Of a stretch of DNA of 64,000 nt, positions 31,851 to 42,090 are shown one piece after another. The position numbers and the translations under genes were made by a program. Every line of letters begins with the position of its first letter. Positions within the stretch are counted from its first letter, which is position 1. Origin of the DNA: Cupriavidus basilensis (GTDB taxonomy: Bacteria > Pseudomonadota > Gammaproteobacteria > Burkholderiales > Burkholderiaceae); assembly GCF_000876015.1 (NCBI RefSeq), contig NZ_BBQM01000020.1:1-64000 (forward strand), in the 5' to 3' direction. Under the pieces are notes generated by a model. It was not told the origin of the DNA, did no database searches, and worked only from the letters and a program-made list of their open reading frames with translations.

Positions 31851-33422
31851 ATGCTGAATAAACTCTCCATCCGCTTCCGCCTGAACCTGGCCTTGTCCGT
31901 GCTGGCCATCCTGCTTACCGTCATCGGCGTCATCGGCGTGCTTGGCATGCGTACCGCCAGCGCCGACCTCCAGGAGATCTACTCGAACCAGCTTGCCTCG
32001 ATGGGCTTCGTCGCCAAGGCGCAGCAGCACCTGACCGTGATCCGGGTCGGGCTGGACCGCGTCATGTTCCATCCCGACGCCCCCGACGTGGCCGCCACGG
32101 TAGACAAGTCGCTGGGCTACAAGACCCGCTCCGACGATGCCTGGAAGGCCTACCAGGCGCTGCCCAAGACGCCCGAGGAGCAGCAGCTGGCGGTCAAGAT
32201 CGACGGCATGCGCACGGCGTACTTCAAGGAGGGCATCGAGCCCCTGGTGGCGGCATTGCGCGCCCACGACACCGCGGCCGCCGACAAGATCGTCATGGAT
32301 ACGCTGCCGCCGCGCAGCGCCGCGCTGCTGGCGGCGATGGAAGAACTCGAGCACAGCCAGAGCCAGCAGGCCGCGGCGCTGCACGAGGCGGCGTCGGTGC
32401 GCTCGCAGGAATTCCTCTGGCTGGTCTCGGTGGCCATCGGCGTGGGCATCCTTGCCGCGCTGGGCTGCGCCATCGGGCTGCATCGCGCCATCTCGGTGCC
32501 GCTCAACCGCATGCTCGGCAACTTCGCCGAGATCTCGCGCGGCAACCTGACCGATGCCATCGAGGTGACGAGCGAGAACGAAATGGGCGCGCTCACGCGC
32601 GGGCTGCAGGAGATGCAGCAAGGCCTGATCAACACCATCCACGCCGTGCGCAGCGGCAGCGAGGCGATCGCCACCGCCACGCACCAGATCGCGGCCGGCA
32701 ACGTCGACCTGTCGCAGCGCACCGAGGAGCAGGCCAGCGCGCTGGAGCAGACCGCCGCCAGCATGGAAGAGCTGACCTCCATCGTCAAGCAGAACGCGGA
32801 CAACGCGGTGCAGGCCAATTCGCTCGCCGTGCAGGCGTCGGACACCGCCGCGCGCGGCGGCGAGGCCGTCAAGCGCGTGGTCGACACGATGGGCGAGATC
32901 GACGTCGCCTCCAAGAAGATCGGCGAGATCACCAGCACCATCGAAGGCATCGCCTTCCAGACCAACATCCTGGCGCTGAACGCGGCGGTCGAGGCCGCGC
33001 GCGCGGGCGAGCAGGGCCGCGGCTTCGCCGTGGTGGCCGGCGAGGTCCGCAGCCTGGCCCAGCGCACCGCGACCGCCGCCAAGGAGATCGTGCAGCTGAT
33101 CGCCGACACGGTGCAGCGCGTCGAAGCGGGCGCGCGCCATGCCGAGCATGCCGGCGCGACGATGGGCGAGGTGGTGCAGGCGGTGCGCCGGGTCACGGAC
33201 ACGATGGGCGAGATCGCCGCCGCCTCGCATGAGCAGAGCGCGGGCATCGACCAGGTCGGCCAGGCGGTGAACCAGATGGACCAGGTTACGCAGCAGAACG
33301 CCGCGCTGGTCGAGGAAGCGGCCTCCGCCGCGCAGGCGCTGGAAGATCAGGCGGCCACGCTCAAGACGTCGGTGGCCTCCTTCCGCCTGCCGGTGCACGG
33401 CGGGCGGCTGGCGCTGGCCTGA
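31851..33422 (+). CDS. Methyl-accepting chemotaxis protein
   Basis: 523 residues. A first membrane helix (about 11-33) is followed by a four-helix-bundle (Tar-like) periplasmic sensor of about 160 residues and a second helix (about 188-210). A HAMP domain comes next (ISVPLNRMLGNFAEISRGNL), then the signalling coiled coil with hairpin tip IAFQTNILALNAAVEAARAG and GRGFAVVAGEVRSLAQR. Methylation-helix Gln/Glu pairs are present (QRTEEQASALEQTAASMEEL). It lacks a C-terminal CheR-tethering pentapeptide. A FliA-type promoter lies just upstream. The ligand is unknown; the adjacent amino-acid catabolic genes make an amino acid or carboxylate possible. Confidence 0.94.
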   Translation: MLNKLSIRFRLNLALSVLAILLTVIGVIGVLGMRTASADLQEIYSNQLASMGFVAKAQQHLTVIRVGLDRVMFHPDAPDVAATVDKSLGYKTRSDDAWKAYQALPKTPEEQQLAVKIDGMRTAYFKEGIEPLVAALRAHDTAAADKIVMDTLPPRSAALLAAMEELEHSQSQQAAALHEAASVRSQEFLWLVSVAIGVGILAALGCAIGLHRAISVPLNRMLGNFAEISRGNLTDAIEVTSENEMGALTRGLQEMQQGLINTIHAVRSGSEAIATATHQIAAGNVDLSQRTEEQASALEQTAASMEELTSIVKQNADNAVQANSLAVQASDTAARGGEAVKRVVDTMGEIDVASKKIGEITSTIEGIAFQTNILALNAAVEAARAGEQGRGFAVVAGEVRSLAQRTATAAKEIVQLIADTVQRVEAGARHAEHAGATMGEVVQAVRRVTDTMGEIAAASHEQSAGIDQVGQAVNQMDQVTQQNAALVEEAASAAQALEDQAATLKTSVASFRLPVHGGRLALA

Positions 33423-33460
33423 CGGCCGCGCGGCCGCGCGGCCGCGCGCGCAGGCAAAGA

Positions 33461-33487
33461 CAAAGGGCCGCGCAGAGCGGCCCTTTG
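33461..33487. terminator. Bidirectional terminator between convergent genes
   Basis: An 11-base perfect stem (CAAAGGGCCGC / GCGGCCCTTTG) with a five-base loop lies between the chemoreceptor and the oxidase gene end. It is preceded by a GC-only GGCCGCGC repeat (33424-33450). Confidence 0.8.
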
Positions 33488-33507
33488 CCATTGTGCCGGG
33501 GCACGAC

Positions 33508-34917
33508 TCAGGCGCGCTCGTCGCGCAGGTGATACCAGCGATACAGCATGGCCTGGCCAAGGCGGCGGAACGGCGTGGCCCAGTGGCCCGGCAGCGGCGA
33601 GTCGTAGATCGGCAGCTTGCATTCCGCGCCGCCCTTGCCGGCCACGCGCTCGGCCATGCGCCGCCCCGCATGCGCGGAGAACGCGACGCCGTTGCCGCCG
33701 TAGCCGAGCGCGTAGAAGACCGATTGCAGCGGGTCCGGCTGCACGATGCGCGGCATCATGTCGTGGCTGACGTCGACCCAGCCCCACCACGAGTAGTCGA
33801 TGCGGATGCCGCGCAGCGCCGGGAACTTGCGCGCCAGGCCGTCGACCAGCAACTGGTAGTGCCGCGGATGTTCCGCGTCGGCGCCCGCGATCGCGCTGCG
33901 GCTGCCGATCTGCACGCGGCGGTCGGGCAGCAGCCGGTAGTAGAAGCGCAGCGTGCGCGTGTCGGTCAGGAACGTGGTCGAGCGGAAGTTGGTCGCGGCG
34001 ATCTCCGCGTCGGTCAGCGGCCGCGTGACGATGGAGTTCGACAGCACCGGGAAATAGCGCCCGCGCAGCAGCGGCGAGAGTCCTGGCGCGGTGTAGGCGC
34101 CGGTGGCGATCGCCACGGCGCGCGCGCGCACCGTGCCGCCCGGCGTGCGCAGGTGATGGACGCCGTTGCGGGTTTCCCAGCCGGTCACGGGGCTGGACGG
34201 ATGGACCTTCGCGCCGAGCGCGCGGGCGCGGCTCAGGTAGCCGTAGGCCAGCTTGAGCGGATGCACGCCGATGCCGTCGGGCTCGAGCATGGCGCCGCAG
34301 GCATCGCGGTCGTCGCAGAAGCGCTCGCGCAGCTCGGCCTGGGTCAGCATCCTGGTGTCGTAGCCGAACACCTCGCGCATCACGCGCGCCTCGTTGGCGA
34401 GGAACGCCATCTTGCGCGGGCGGTGCGCCGTGTACAGGTGGCCGCCGTCCTGCGCATCGCAGTCGATCTGCGCCACCAGTTCCCTGAAGGTCTCGAAGCC
34501 GCCGCGGATCTCCGCGTCGAGCGCCTTGGCCGTGTCGACGCCCCAGCGCTCGATCCACTGCGAGCGGTAGAGCCGCCCGCTGGCGTTCTGGCCCTGCCCG
34601 CCATTGCGGCTGGTGCAGCCCCACGCCACCTGGTTGGCCTCCAGCACGGTGGCCTTGATGCCGTGCTCCTGGGCCAGGAACAGCGCCGTCGCCAGGCCGG
34701 TGAAGCCGGAGCCGATCACGACCACGTCGGCATCGGTGTCGGCGGCGACGGGACCGTCGTCGGGTGGCGCCTCGCCCGCGCTGTCCACCCAGTAGGTCGG
34801 GGCGTAGGCGCGGCCGCGGCCGGGGCCGCGCGACACCAGCGGGTCGTATTGCGGATCGTAGGGGCCGTGCACGGTGGCGGGCGCGGATTCGGGGAGGTAG
34901 ATCGGGTTCGCGGACAT
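33508..34917 (-). CDS. FAD-dependent amine oxidase, gamma-glutamylputrescine oxidase (PuuB)-like
   Basis: 469 residues of the DAO fold. The dinucleotide-binding motif VVVIGSGFTGLATALFLAQ starts near residue 65, after a long N-terminal extension (PYDPQYDPLVSRGPGRG) that is typical of PuuB-like proteins. LEANQVAWGCTSRNGGQ and the C-terminal ALGYGGNGVAFSAHAGRRM are also family features. It oxidises an amine with O2 to aldehyde and peroxide. It is the last gene of the minus-strand operon that begins with the SDR, where amidohydrolase action could supply the amine. Confidence 0.9.
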   Translation of the reverse strand: MSANPIYLPESAPATVHGPYDPQYDPLVSRGPGRGRAYAPTYWVDSAGEAPPDDGPVAADTDADVVVIGSGFTGLATALFLAQEHGIKATVLEANQVAWGCTSRNGGQGQNASGRLYRSQWIERWGVDTAKALDAEIRGGFETFRELVAQIDCDAQDGGHLYTAHRPRKMAFLANEARVMREVFGYDTRMLTQAELRERFCDDRDACGAMLEPDGIGVHPLKLAYGYLSRARALGAKVHPSSPVTGWETRNGVHHLRTPGGTVRARAVAIATGAYTAPGLSPLLRGRYFPVLSNSIVTRPLTDAEIAATNFRSTTFLTDTRTLRFYYRLLPDRRVQIGSRSAIAGADAEHPRHYQLLVDGLARKFPALRGIRIDYSWWGWVDVSHDMMPRIVQPDPLQSVFYALGYGGNGVAFSAHAGRRMAERVAGKGGAECKLPIYDSPLPGHWATPFRRLGQAMLYRWYHLRDERA

Positions 34918-34930
34918 GGTGCGTGCTTGC

Positions 34931-35335
34931 TCAAAGGGGTTGCGGCAGGGCCGGCAGCAGCGCGCGCTGCTTGCGGTAGGCGCACTTGACGTGGATCTTG
35001 CCGTCGCGGAACGTGAACAGGTCCACGCCGTCGGCCTCCATGCGCCGGCCTTCGCCGTCGGTGCCGGTGAAGGTCCATTCGGACACGCCGCGCTCGCCGC
35101 TCACCAGGTGGCGGCCGTTGCGCCATTGCGCGTCGGGGAAGGCGCGCCACGCCGACGCGAACGCCTCGCGCACCGCTGCCCGGCCGACGTGGCGCGTGCC
35201 GCAGGCGGCGTCGCCGGCGACGGTGTCGAAGATGCAGTCGTCGGTCATGAAGGACATCAGTGCGTCGATGTCGTGGCGGTTCCATGCATCGCTGAACGCT
35301 TGCAGCGTGGCGACGGTAACGGCGGGATGGGACAT
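34931..35335 (-). CDS. SnoaL-like/NTF2-fold protein
   Basis: 134 residues (start at 35335; an upstream in-frame ATG at 35359 is an alternative). The NTF2 cone fold is visible in LQAFSDAWNRHDIDALMSFM, then DCIFDTVAGDAACG, GRAAVREAFASAW and VDLFTFRDGKIHVKCAYR. Such proteins are small isomerases, cyclases or binding proteins, and the exact role cannot be assigned. It lies 13 bases upstream of the FAD oxidase on the same strand. Confidence 0.8.
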   Translation of the reverse strand: MSHPAVTVATLQAFSDAWNRHDIDALMSFMTDDCIFDTVAGDAACGTRHVGRAAVREAFASAWRAFPDAQWRNGRHLVSGERGVSEWTFTGTDGEGRRMEADGVDLFTFRDGKIHVKCAYRKQRALLPALPQPL

Positions 35336-35368
35336 GGTTGCGGCTCGGTGAGTGAACATGCCGCTACG

Positions 35369-36456
<1,088 letters not shown>

Positions 36457-36460
<4 letters not shown>

Positions 36461-38109
36461 TGCCGCGGCGCCTCGAACACGCGGCCGCCGACCACCGTGC
36501 CCCACACGCCGATGTCCTTCAGCGCGGCCGGCGCCACGGCGAGCGGATCGTCGTCCAGCACGCAGAAGTCCGCGCGCTTGCGCACCGCGATGGAGCCGAT
36601 CTCGTGGTCCAGCCGCAGCGTGAAGGCGGCGCCGAGCGTGACGGCCGACAGCGCCTGCGCCACCGTGATGCGCTCCGCTTCGCCCAGCACCACGCCGGCG
36701 GCGGTGGTGCGGTTGACCGCGCACCACGCGGTGAACAGCGGCGCCAGCGGCGTGATCGGCGCGTCCGAGTGGATCGCGAACGGCACGCCGAGCCGCAGCG
36801 CGGTGCCGCAGGCGTCCATGCGGCGCGCGCGGTCCGGGCCCATCGTGAGCGCCAGGTGCGCGTCGCCCCAGTAGTAGATGTGATTGGCGAACAGGTTGAC
36901 GCACATGCCCAGCCGCGCCATGCGCGCGAACTGCGCCTCGTCGGCCATCTGGCAATGCTGGAGCGTGTGGCGGTGGTCGGCGCGCGGATGGCGCGTCAGC
37001 GCCTGCTCCACGGCGTCCAGCGCCAGCTCGGTGGCCTCGTCGCCGTTGGTGTGGATATGGAGCTGGAAGCCCGCCGCGTGGAAGGTCTGTACGGCCTCGT
37101 GGACCGCGTCCGGCGGCAGCACCCAGATGCCGTTGGGCGCGCCGTTGAAATAGCCGGGCCAGCGCACGCGCGCGGTGAAGCCCTGGATCGAGCCGTCCAC
37201 CACCAGCTTGACCATGCCGGCGTGCAGCCGCTCGTGGTTGGCGCGCATGGCCGCGCGCAGGCGCGCCGGGCCTTCGTCGCCGCGCATCGCGTCGGGCGGC
37301 CGGAACGCGGGGACCAGGCGCAGCGGGAAATCCTCCTGCGCGCACACGCGCGCCATGCTGCCCACGCTGTCGTCGGAAAGGTCGTTGACCAGATCGGTGG
37401 CGGTGGTCACGCCGGCCTGCACGGCGACCTGGGCGAACATGCGCAGCCCGGTCTCGGACATGCCGACGCGGCGGAACAGGTTGCCGATCAGGCGCGTCAC
37501 CGGGAACATCGCGGCGAACTCCTGCAGCTCGCCGGTGGGCTCGCCGCCGGGAAACCGCGCGATGCCCTCGATGTCGGTGTCGCGGTCGATGCCGGCGCGC
37601 GCCAGCGTCGCGCTGTTGACGTTCATCAGGTGCATGCTCGCGTGCATGATGACGATCGGGCGCGTGGCCGAGACGCGGTCGAGATGGCGCACGCTCATGC
37701 GCGCCTCGCCGAAGAAGATCGGGTCGAAGCCCCACGCCAGCAGCGGCGCGTCGTCCGGCACGCCCCGGGCGTCCAGCTCCCGCGCGGCGGCGGCGAGCCG
37801 CGCGACCACGGCATCGAAGCCGGTCAGGCCCTGCCACAGCGTGCCGTCCGGGCCGCGGCGCGGGTAGAAGCCGACGTAGGGAAACTGCCAGAGGCCGCCT
37901 TCCATCGCGTGCGAGTGGCCTTCCACCAGGCCCGGCATCAGCACCTTGCCGGCGAAGCGGTCGTCGCGCGCGCACGGGCCCCAGGCCTGCGCGTCGGCGG
38001 CGCTGCCGACCGCGAGGATGCGGCCGTCGCGCACCGCGACGTGGGTGGCCTCGGGCTGGGCCGGGTTCATGGTGAGGATCTTCCTGGCGGCGAAAACGGT
38101 GGTGGTCAT
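36457..38109 (-). CDS. Amidohydrolase family 3 enzyme (YtcJ/NfdA-like)
   Basis: 550 residues. The N-terminal beta domain (AVRDGRILAVGSA) leads into the metal site MPGLVEGHSHAMEG with the HxH pair. Further ligands appear in LVVDGSIQGFTARV, FQLHIHTNGDEA, HTLQHCQMADEAQF and FAIHSDAPITPL. The family includes N-substituted formamide deformylase and other amide or imide hydrolases. Neighbouring oligopeptide-type importer, GTPase chaperone and FAD amine oxidase suggest uptake of an amide, hydrolysis, then oxidation of the amine. The start at 38109 is followed 3' by the coupled GTPase gene. Confidence 0.9.
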
Positions 38110-38181
38110 GGTTGGCGGTGGTGGAATCGCGGGGGGAACGAAAGGAGGCCGGCGGCGCCGGCGGATCGTGCGGTCATGCGG

Positions 38182-39189
38182 TCATGCGGGCATGGCCAGC
38201 GGCGGCACCGGCGTGCCGTCCGTCACGGTGACGAGATGGCAGCGCACGAAATGCCCGTCCGCCACCGGCCGCAGCGGCGGGCATTCGCTGTGGCAGACCG
38301 GTTGCGCGACGGGGCAGCGGCCGGCGAAGCGGCAGCCCGGCGGCGGATGGAGCGGGCTGGGCGGATCGCCCTCCAGGCGGATGCGCCTGGCCGCGCGCGC
38401 GCGGCCGCCGCGCACGGTGGGTACCGCCGAGTTGAGCGCCACGCTGTACGGATGCAGCGGGCGGTCGAAGAACGCTTCGCGCGGCGCGCGCTCGACGATC
38501 TGGCCGAGGTACATCACGGCGATGTCGTCGCAGATGTACTCCACCACCGACATGTCGTGCGAGATGAACAGGAACGCGACACCGGTGTCGCGCTGCAGGC
38601 GCCGCAGCAGGTTCAGCATCTGCGCGCGGATGGCGATGTCCAGCGCGGACACCGGCTCGTCGCAGACGATCAGGTCGGGCTCGCTGGCCAGCGCGCGCGC
38701 GATGTTGATGCGCTGGCGCTGGCCGCCGGAAAACTGGTGCGGGAACAACTGCATCTGCTCGGGCCGCAGGCCCACGGCGTCGAACAGCTCGGCCACGCGC
38801 GCCGCGCGCGCGGCGGGCGCGCCGAGCTGCATCAGGTCCAGCGGCGCGCGCACGATGTCGCCGGCGCGCTGGCGCGGATTGAGCGACGAGTACGGGTCCT
38901 GGAACACCATCTGCACGCGCCTGCGCGCCTGGCGCAGCGTGTCGCCCGACATCAGCGTGAGGTCGCGCCCGCCCAGCCGCACGGTGCCGCCGGTGGCCGG
39001 CGCCAGCCGCATCACGGCAAGCGCCGTGGTCGACTTGCCGGAGCCGGATTCGCCGACCAGCGCCAGCGTGCGCCCGCGCTCGATCGAGAACGAGACGCCG
39101 TCGACGGCGCGCACCACCTGCGGCGCGCCGAACCAGCCGCCGCGCCGTCTGAAATGCACCTTGAGGTCATCCACTTCGAGCAGTTTCAT
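38182..39189 (-). CDS. Oligopeptide/dipeptide-type ABC importer ATPase, DppF/OppF-like
   Basis: 335 residues from ATG 39189, which overlaps the upstream ATPase stop by four bases. Walker A VGESGSGKSTTALAVM, Q-loop QMVFQDPYSSLNPRQ, signature FSGGQRQRINIARAL, Walker B LIVCDEP and H-loop FISHDMSVVEY are all intact. The C-terminal oligo_HPY extension contains the Cys-rich GCRFAGRCPVAQPVC, probably an iron-sulfur site as in other Dpp ATPases. Last gene of the transporter block. Confidence 0.93.
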   Translation of the reverse strand: MKLLEVDDLKVHFRRRGGWFGAPQVVRAVDGVSFSIERGRTLALVGESGSGKSTTALAVMRLAPATGGTVRLGGRDLTLMSGDTLRQARRRVQMVFQDPYSSLNPRQRAGDIVRAPLDLMQLGAPAARAARVAELFDAVGLRPEQMQLFPHQFSGGQRQRINIARALASEPDLIVCDEPVSALDIAIRAQMLNLLRRLQRDTGVAFLFISHDMSVVEYICDDIAVMYLGQIVERAPREAFFDRPLHPYSVALNSAVPTVRGGRARAARRIRLEGDPPSPLHPPPGCRFAGRCPVAQPVCHSECPPLRPVADGHFVRCHLVTVTDGTPVPPLAMPA

Positions 39190-40214
39190 GCGGCGACTCC
39201 CTGGACCGGCGCCGGCACGGTGCCGGCTTCCAGCGCCCAGCATGCGGCGCGATGATGGTCGGCCACCGGCAGCAGGTCCGGCGCCGCGCGCGCACACGGC
39301 TCGGCCGCGTGCGGGCAGCGCGCGCGGAACGCGCAGCCGGTGCCCAGCTCCCAGATCGACGGCACCATGCCGGGAATCTCCGGCAGCGGCGGGCGCGTGC
39401 GCCGCGCCTCGCCCTCGAGCTCGGGCAGGCAGGCGATCAGGCCCCGCGTATAGGGATGCGCGGGGCGCTCGAGCACGTCGCGCGTGCGGCCTTCCTCGAC
39501 CACGCGGCCGCCGTACATGACGATCACGCGGTCGGCCATCTCGGACACCGCGCCCATGTCATGCGTGATCAGCACCAGGGCGGTGCCCTCGCGCGCCTGC
39601 AGCTCGCGCAGCAGGTCGAAGATCTGCGCCTGCACGGTGACGTCCAGCGCGGTGGTCGGCTCGTCGGCGATCAGCACGGCGGGCCGGCACGCCAGCGCCA
39701 CGGCGATCATCACGCGCTGCTTCATGCCGCCGGACATCTGGTGCGGGTATTCGTCGATGCGCGCCTCGGGCGCGGGGATGCCCACCGCGCGCAGCAGCTC
39801 GATGCTGCGCGCGCGGGCCTCGGCCCTGGACATCGCCAGGTGCAGCCGCAGCGATTCGCCGAGCTGGCGCCCGACCGTCATGACCGGGTTGAGCGAGGTC
39901 ATCGGCTCCTGGAAGATCATGGCGATGCGGTTGCCGCGGATGCGGCGCATGGCGGGCTCGGACAGCTGCAGCAGGTCCTCGCCGTCAAGGCGCACGCTGC
40001 CGGCGGTGATGCGGCCCGGCGGCGCAGGGAACAGGCGCATGATGGCGAGCGAGGTCATGCTCTTGCCGCAGCCCGATTCGCCGACGATGCACAGCGTCTC
40101 GCCGGCGTGGACCTGGAAGCTCACGCCGTTGAGCACGCTGGCCGCGCCGCGCGAGGTGCGGAACTCCAGCCGCAGGCCCGCCACGTCCAGCAGGGGAGGG
40201 GAAGAGGTCGACAT
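39186..40214 (-). CDS. Oligopeptide/dipeptide-type ABC importer ATPase, DppD/OppD-like
   Basis: 342 residues. Walker A VGESGCGKSMTSLAIM, Q-loop AMIFQEPMTSLNPVM, signature MSGGMKQRVMIAVAL, Walker B LIADEPTTALD and H-loop LITHDMGAVSE. The C-terminal oligo_HPY region has GCAFRARCPHAAEPC. The start ATG shares one base with the permease stop (TGATG). It pairs with the DppF-like protein on the cytoplasmic face. Confidence 0.93.
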   Translation of the reverse strand: MSTSSPPLLDVAGLRLEFRTSRGAASVLNGVSFQVHAGETLCIVGESGCGKSMTSLAIMRLFPAPPGRITAGSVRLDGEDLLQLSEPAMRRIRGNRIAMIFQEPMTSLNPVMTVGRQLGESLRLHLAMSRAEARARSIELLRAVGIPAPEARIDEYPHQMSGGMKQRVMIAVALACRPAVLIADEPTTALDVTVQAQIFDLLRELQAREGTALVLITHDMGAVSEMADRVIVMYGGRVVEEGRTRDVLERPAHPYTRGLIACLPELEGEARRTRPPLPEIPGMVPSIWELGTGCAFRARCPHAAEPCARAAPDLLPVADHHRAACWALEAGTVPAPVQGVAA

Positions 40215-41113
40215 CAGCGTTCTCTCAGCTTGGGGTTGAGGGCATCGTTCAGGCCGTCGCCGATCAGGCTGATCGACAGCACGCTGGCGAAGATGGCCAG
40301 GCCCGGGAACACCACGGCCCACCAGCAGGTCAGCAGGTAGGGGCGCGCCGAGCCGATCATCAGGCCCCAGCTCATGCGGTTGGGGTCGCCCAGGCCGAGG
40401 AAGGACAGGCCGGCCTCGAACAGGATCGCCGAGCCGATCGCCATCGTGCCCGACACCACCAGCGGCGGCAGCGCGTTGGGCAGGATCACGCGCCAGATGA
40501 TGCGGGCATTGCCGGCGCCGATGGCGCGCTCGGCGCGCACGAAGTCGAGGTCGCGCAGGCGCATGAACTCGGCGCGCGTGAGCCGCGCGGTGGCGGTCCA
40601 GCTGGTGATGCCGATGGCCAGCGAGATGGTCGTGAGCGAAGGCGAGAACAGCGTCACCAGCACCATCGCGAACAGCAGCGCCGGCAGGACCTGGAAGAAC
40701 TCCATCACGCGCGTCAGCGCCTCGTCGACGCCGCCGCCGTAGTAGCCGGCCAGCGCGCCGGCCGTCAGGCCGATCAGCGCGGACAGCACCGCGGCCACCA
40801 CGCCCACGGCCAGGCTGGCGCGGCCGCCGTAGACCAGTCCGGCTAGCACGTCGCGCCCGAGCTGGTCGGTGCCGAGCCAGGCGTCGGGGTCGCCCGGCGG
40901 GGTCTGCGGCGCGGCCACGATGGCGAACGGGTCGGCGTCGTAGACCATCGGGCCGAACAGCGCGACCGCGACGATGCACGCCAGCAGCAGCGTGCCGGCC
41001 AGCGCGGCGCGGCTGCGCAGGAACATGCGCCAGGCGTCGCGCGCGGGATGGGGGACGGCGGCGGGCGCGGCAACCGGGGCTGCCGCCGGCGCCGTGGAAA
41101 CGGGGCTGCTCAT
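40214..41113 (-). CDS. Oligopeptide/dipeptide-type ABC permease, DppC-like
   Basis: 299 residues, about six membrane helices after an Ala/Pro-rich N-terminus. Family motifs include an N-terminal OppC region (AWRMFLRSRAALAGTLLL), GTDQLGRDVLAGLVYGGR and the ATPase-contact EAA loop around RAERAIGAGNARIIWRVILP. The start overlaps the DppB-like stop by four bases. Confidence 0.92.
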   Translation of the reverse strand: MSSPVSTAPAAAPVAAPAAVPHPARDAWRMFLRSRAALAGTLLLACIVAVALFGPMVYDADPFAIVAAPQTPPGDPDAWLGTDQLGRDVLAGLVYGGRASLAVGVVAAVLSALIGLTAGALAGYYGGGVDEALTRVMEFFQVLPALLFAMVLVTLFSPSLTTISLAIGITSWTATARLTRAEFMRLRDLDFVRAERAIGAGNARIIWRVILPNALPPLVVSGTMAIGSAILFEAGLSFLGLGDPNRMSWGLMIGSARPYLLTCWWAVVFPGLAIFASVLSISLIGDGLNDALNPKLRER

Positions 41114-42081
41114 GCGCGGATCCTCGGATCGATGAGGCGGTAGAGGGCGTCGGTGAGCTGGTTCATCAGCACCACGACGATGGCGGAGAACAGCAGCACG
41201 CCGAGCACGGTGGGATAGTCGCGCCGCAGGATCGAGTCGAACGCCAGCCGGCCCAGGCCGGGCCAGTTGAAGACGGTCTCGACCAGGATGGCGCCGGCCA
41301 CCACGTTGCCGAACTGCAGGCCGAGCACGGTCACGACCGGCAGCAGCGCGTTGCGCAGCGCGTGGCGGTACAGCACGTGGTGCTCGGACAGGCCCTTGGC
41401 GCGCGCGGTGCGGATGTAGTCCGAGCCCAGCACCTCAAGCATGCTGGCGCGCGACAGGCGGCTGTACTGCGCCAGGTAGACCAGGCTCAGCGTGAAGGTC
41501 GGCAGCACCATGTGCCAAGCGACGTCGAGCACCGCCGCGAGGCCCTGGCCGTCGGACGTCATCGAGTGCATGTCGGAGACCGGCAGGATCGGCCAGACCG
41601 AGGCGAACAGGATCACCAGCATCATGCCGCTCCAGAACACCGGCGCGGCGTGGCCCGTCATCGACAGCACGGTGATGGCCTGCGAGAGCGGGCCGTGCGG
41701 CTTGCGCGACGCCAGCACGCCGAGCGCGGTGCCCAGCACGAAGGCCACCGCCACCGACGCGAGCACCAGCAGCAGCGTGGCCGGCACGCGCTCGGCGATC
41801 AGCCCGCTGACCGGCAGGTTGAAGAAATACGAATAGCCGAGATCGCCGTGGAGCACGTGCCTGACGTAGGTCGCCAGCTGCACCGGCAGCGGCTGGTCCA
41901 GCCCGTACTGGCTGCGCAGTTGCGCGCGCAGCTCGTCGGTGATGCCGCCCATCGACCCGGCGATGGTTTCCACCGGGTCGCCGGGCGCCAGCCGGATCAG
42001 CAGGAAGTTGAGCACCACCACCGCCAGCGTCAGCAGCGCCGCGTGGCAAGCCTTTCTCAGCAGCGCGAGCAGATTTTCCAT
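41110..42081 (-). CDS. Oligopeptide/dipeptide-type ABC permease, DppB-like
   Basis: 323 residues. The DppB opening LNFLLIRLAPGDPVETIAG and the EAA-loop region YIRTARAKGLSEHHVLYRHA with NALLPVVTVLGLQFG are clear. About six helices. It follows the binding protein by 9 bases and overlaps the second permease, so the importer block 43689-38182 is one transcription unit. Confidence 0.93.
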   Translation of the reverse strand: MENLLALLRKACHAALLTLAVVVLNFLLIRLAPGDPVETIAGSMGGITDELRAQLRSQYGLDQPLPVQLATYVRHVLHGDLGYSYFFNLPVSGLIAERVPATLLLVLASVAVAFVLGTALGVLASRKPHGPLSQAITVLSMTGHAAPVFWSGMMLVILFASVWPILPVSDMHSMTSDGQGLAAVLDVAWHMVLPTFTLSLVYLAQYSRLSRASMLEVLGSDYIRTARAKGLSEHHVLYRHALRNALLPVVTVLGLQFGNVVAGAILVETVFNWPGLGRLAFDSILRRDYPTVLGVLLFSAIVVVLMNQLTDALYRLIDPRIRA

Positions 42082-42090
42082 CGGTCGTCC

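Noticed and set aside
33424..33450. Possible REP element from GGCCGCGC repeats
   Set aside because: Simple GC-only repetition beside a terminator; no hairpin arrangement typical of REP families.
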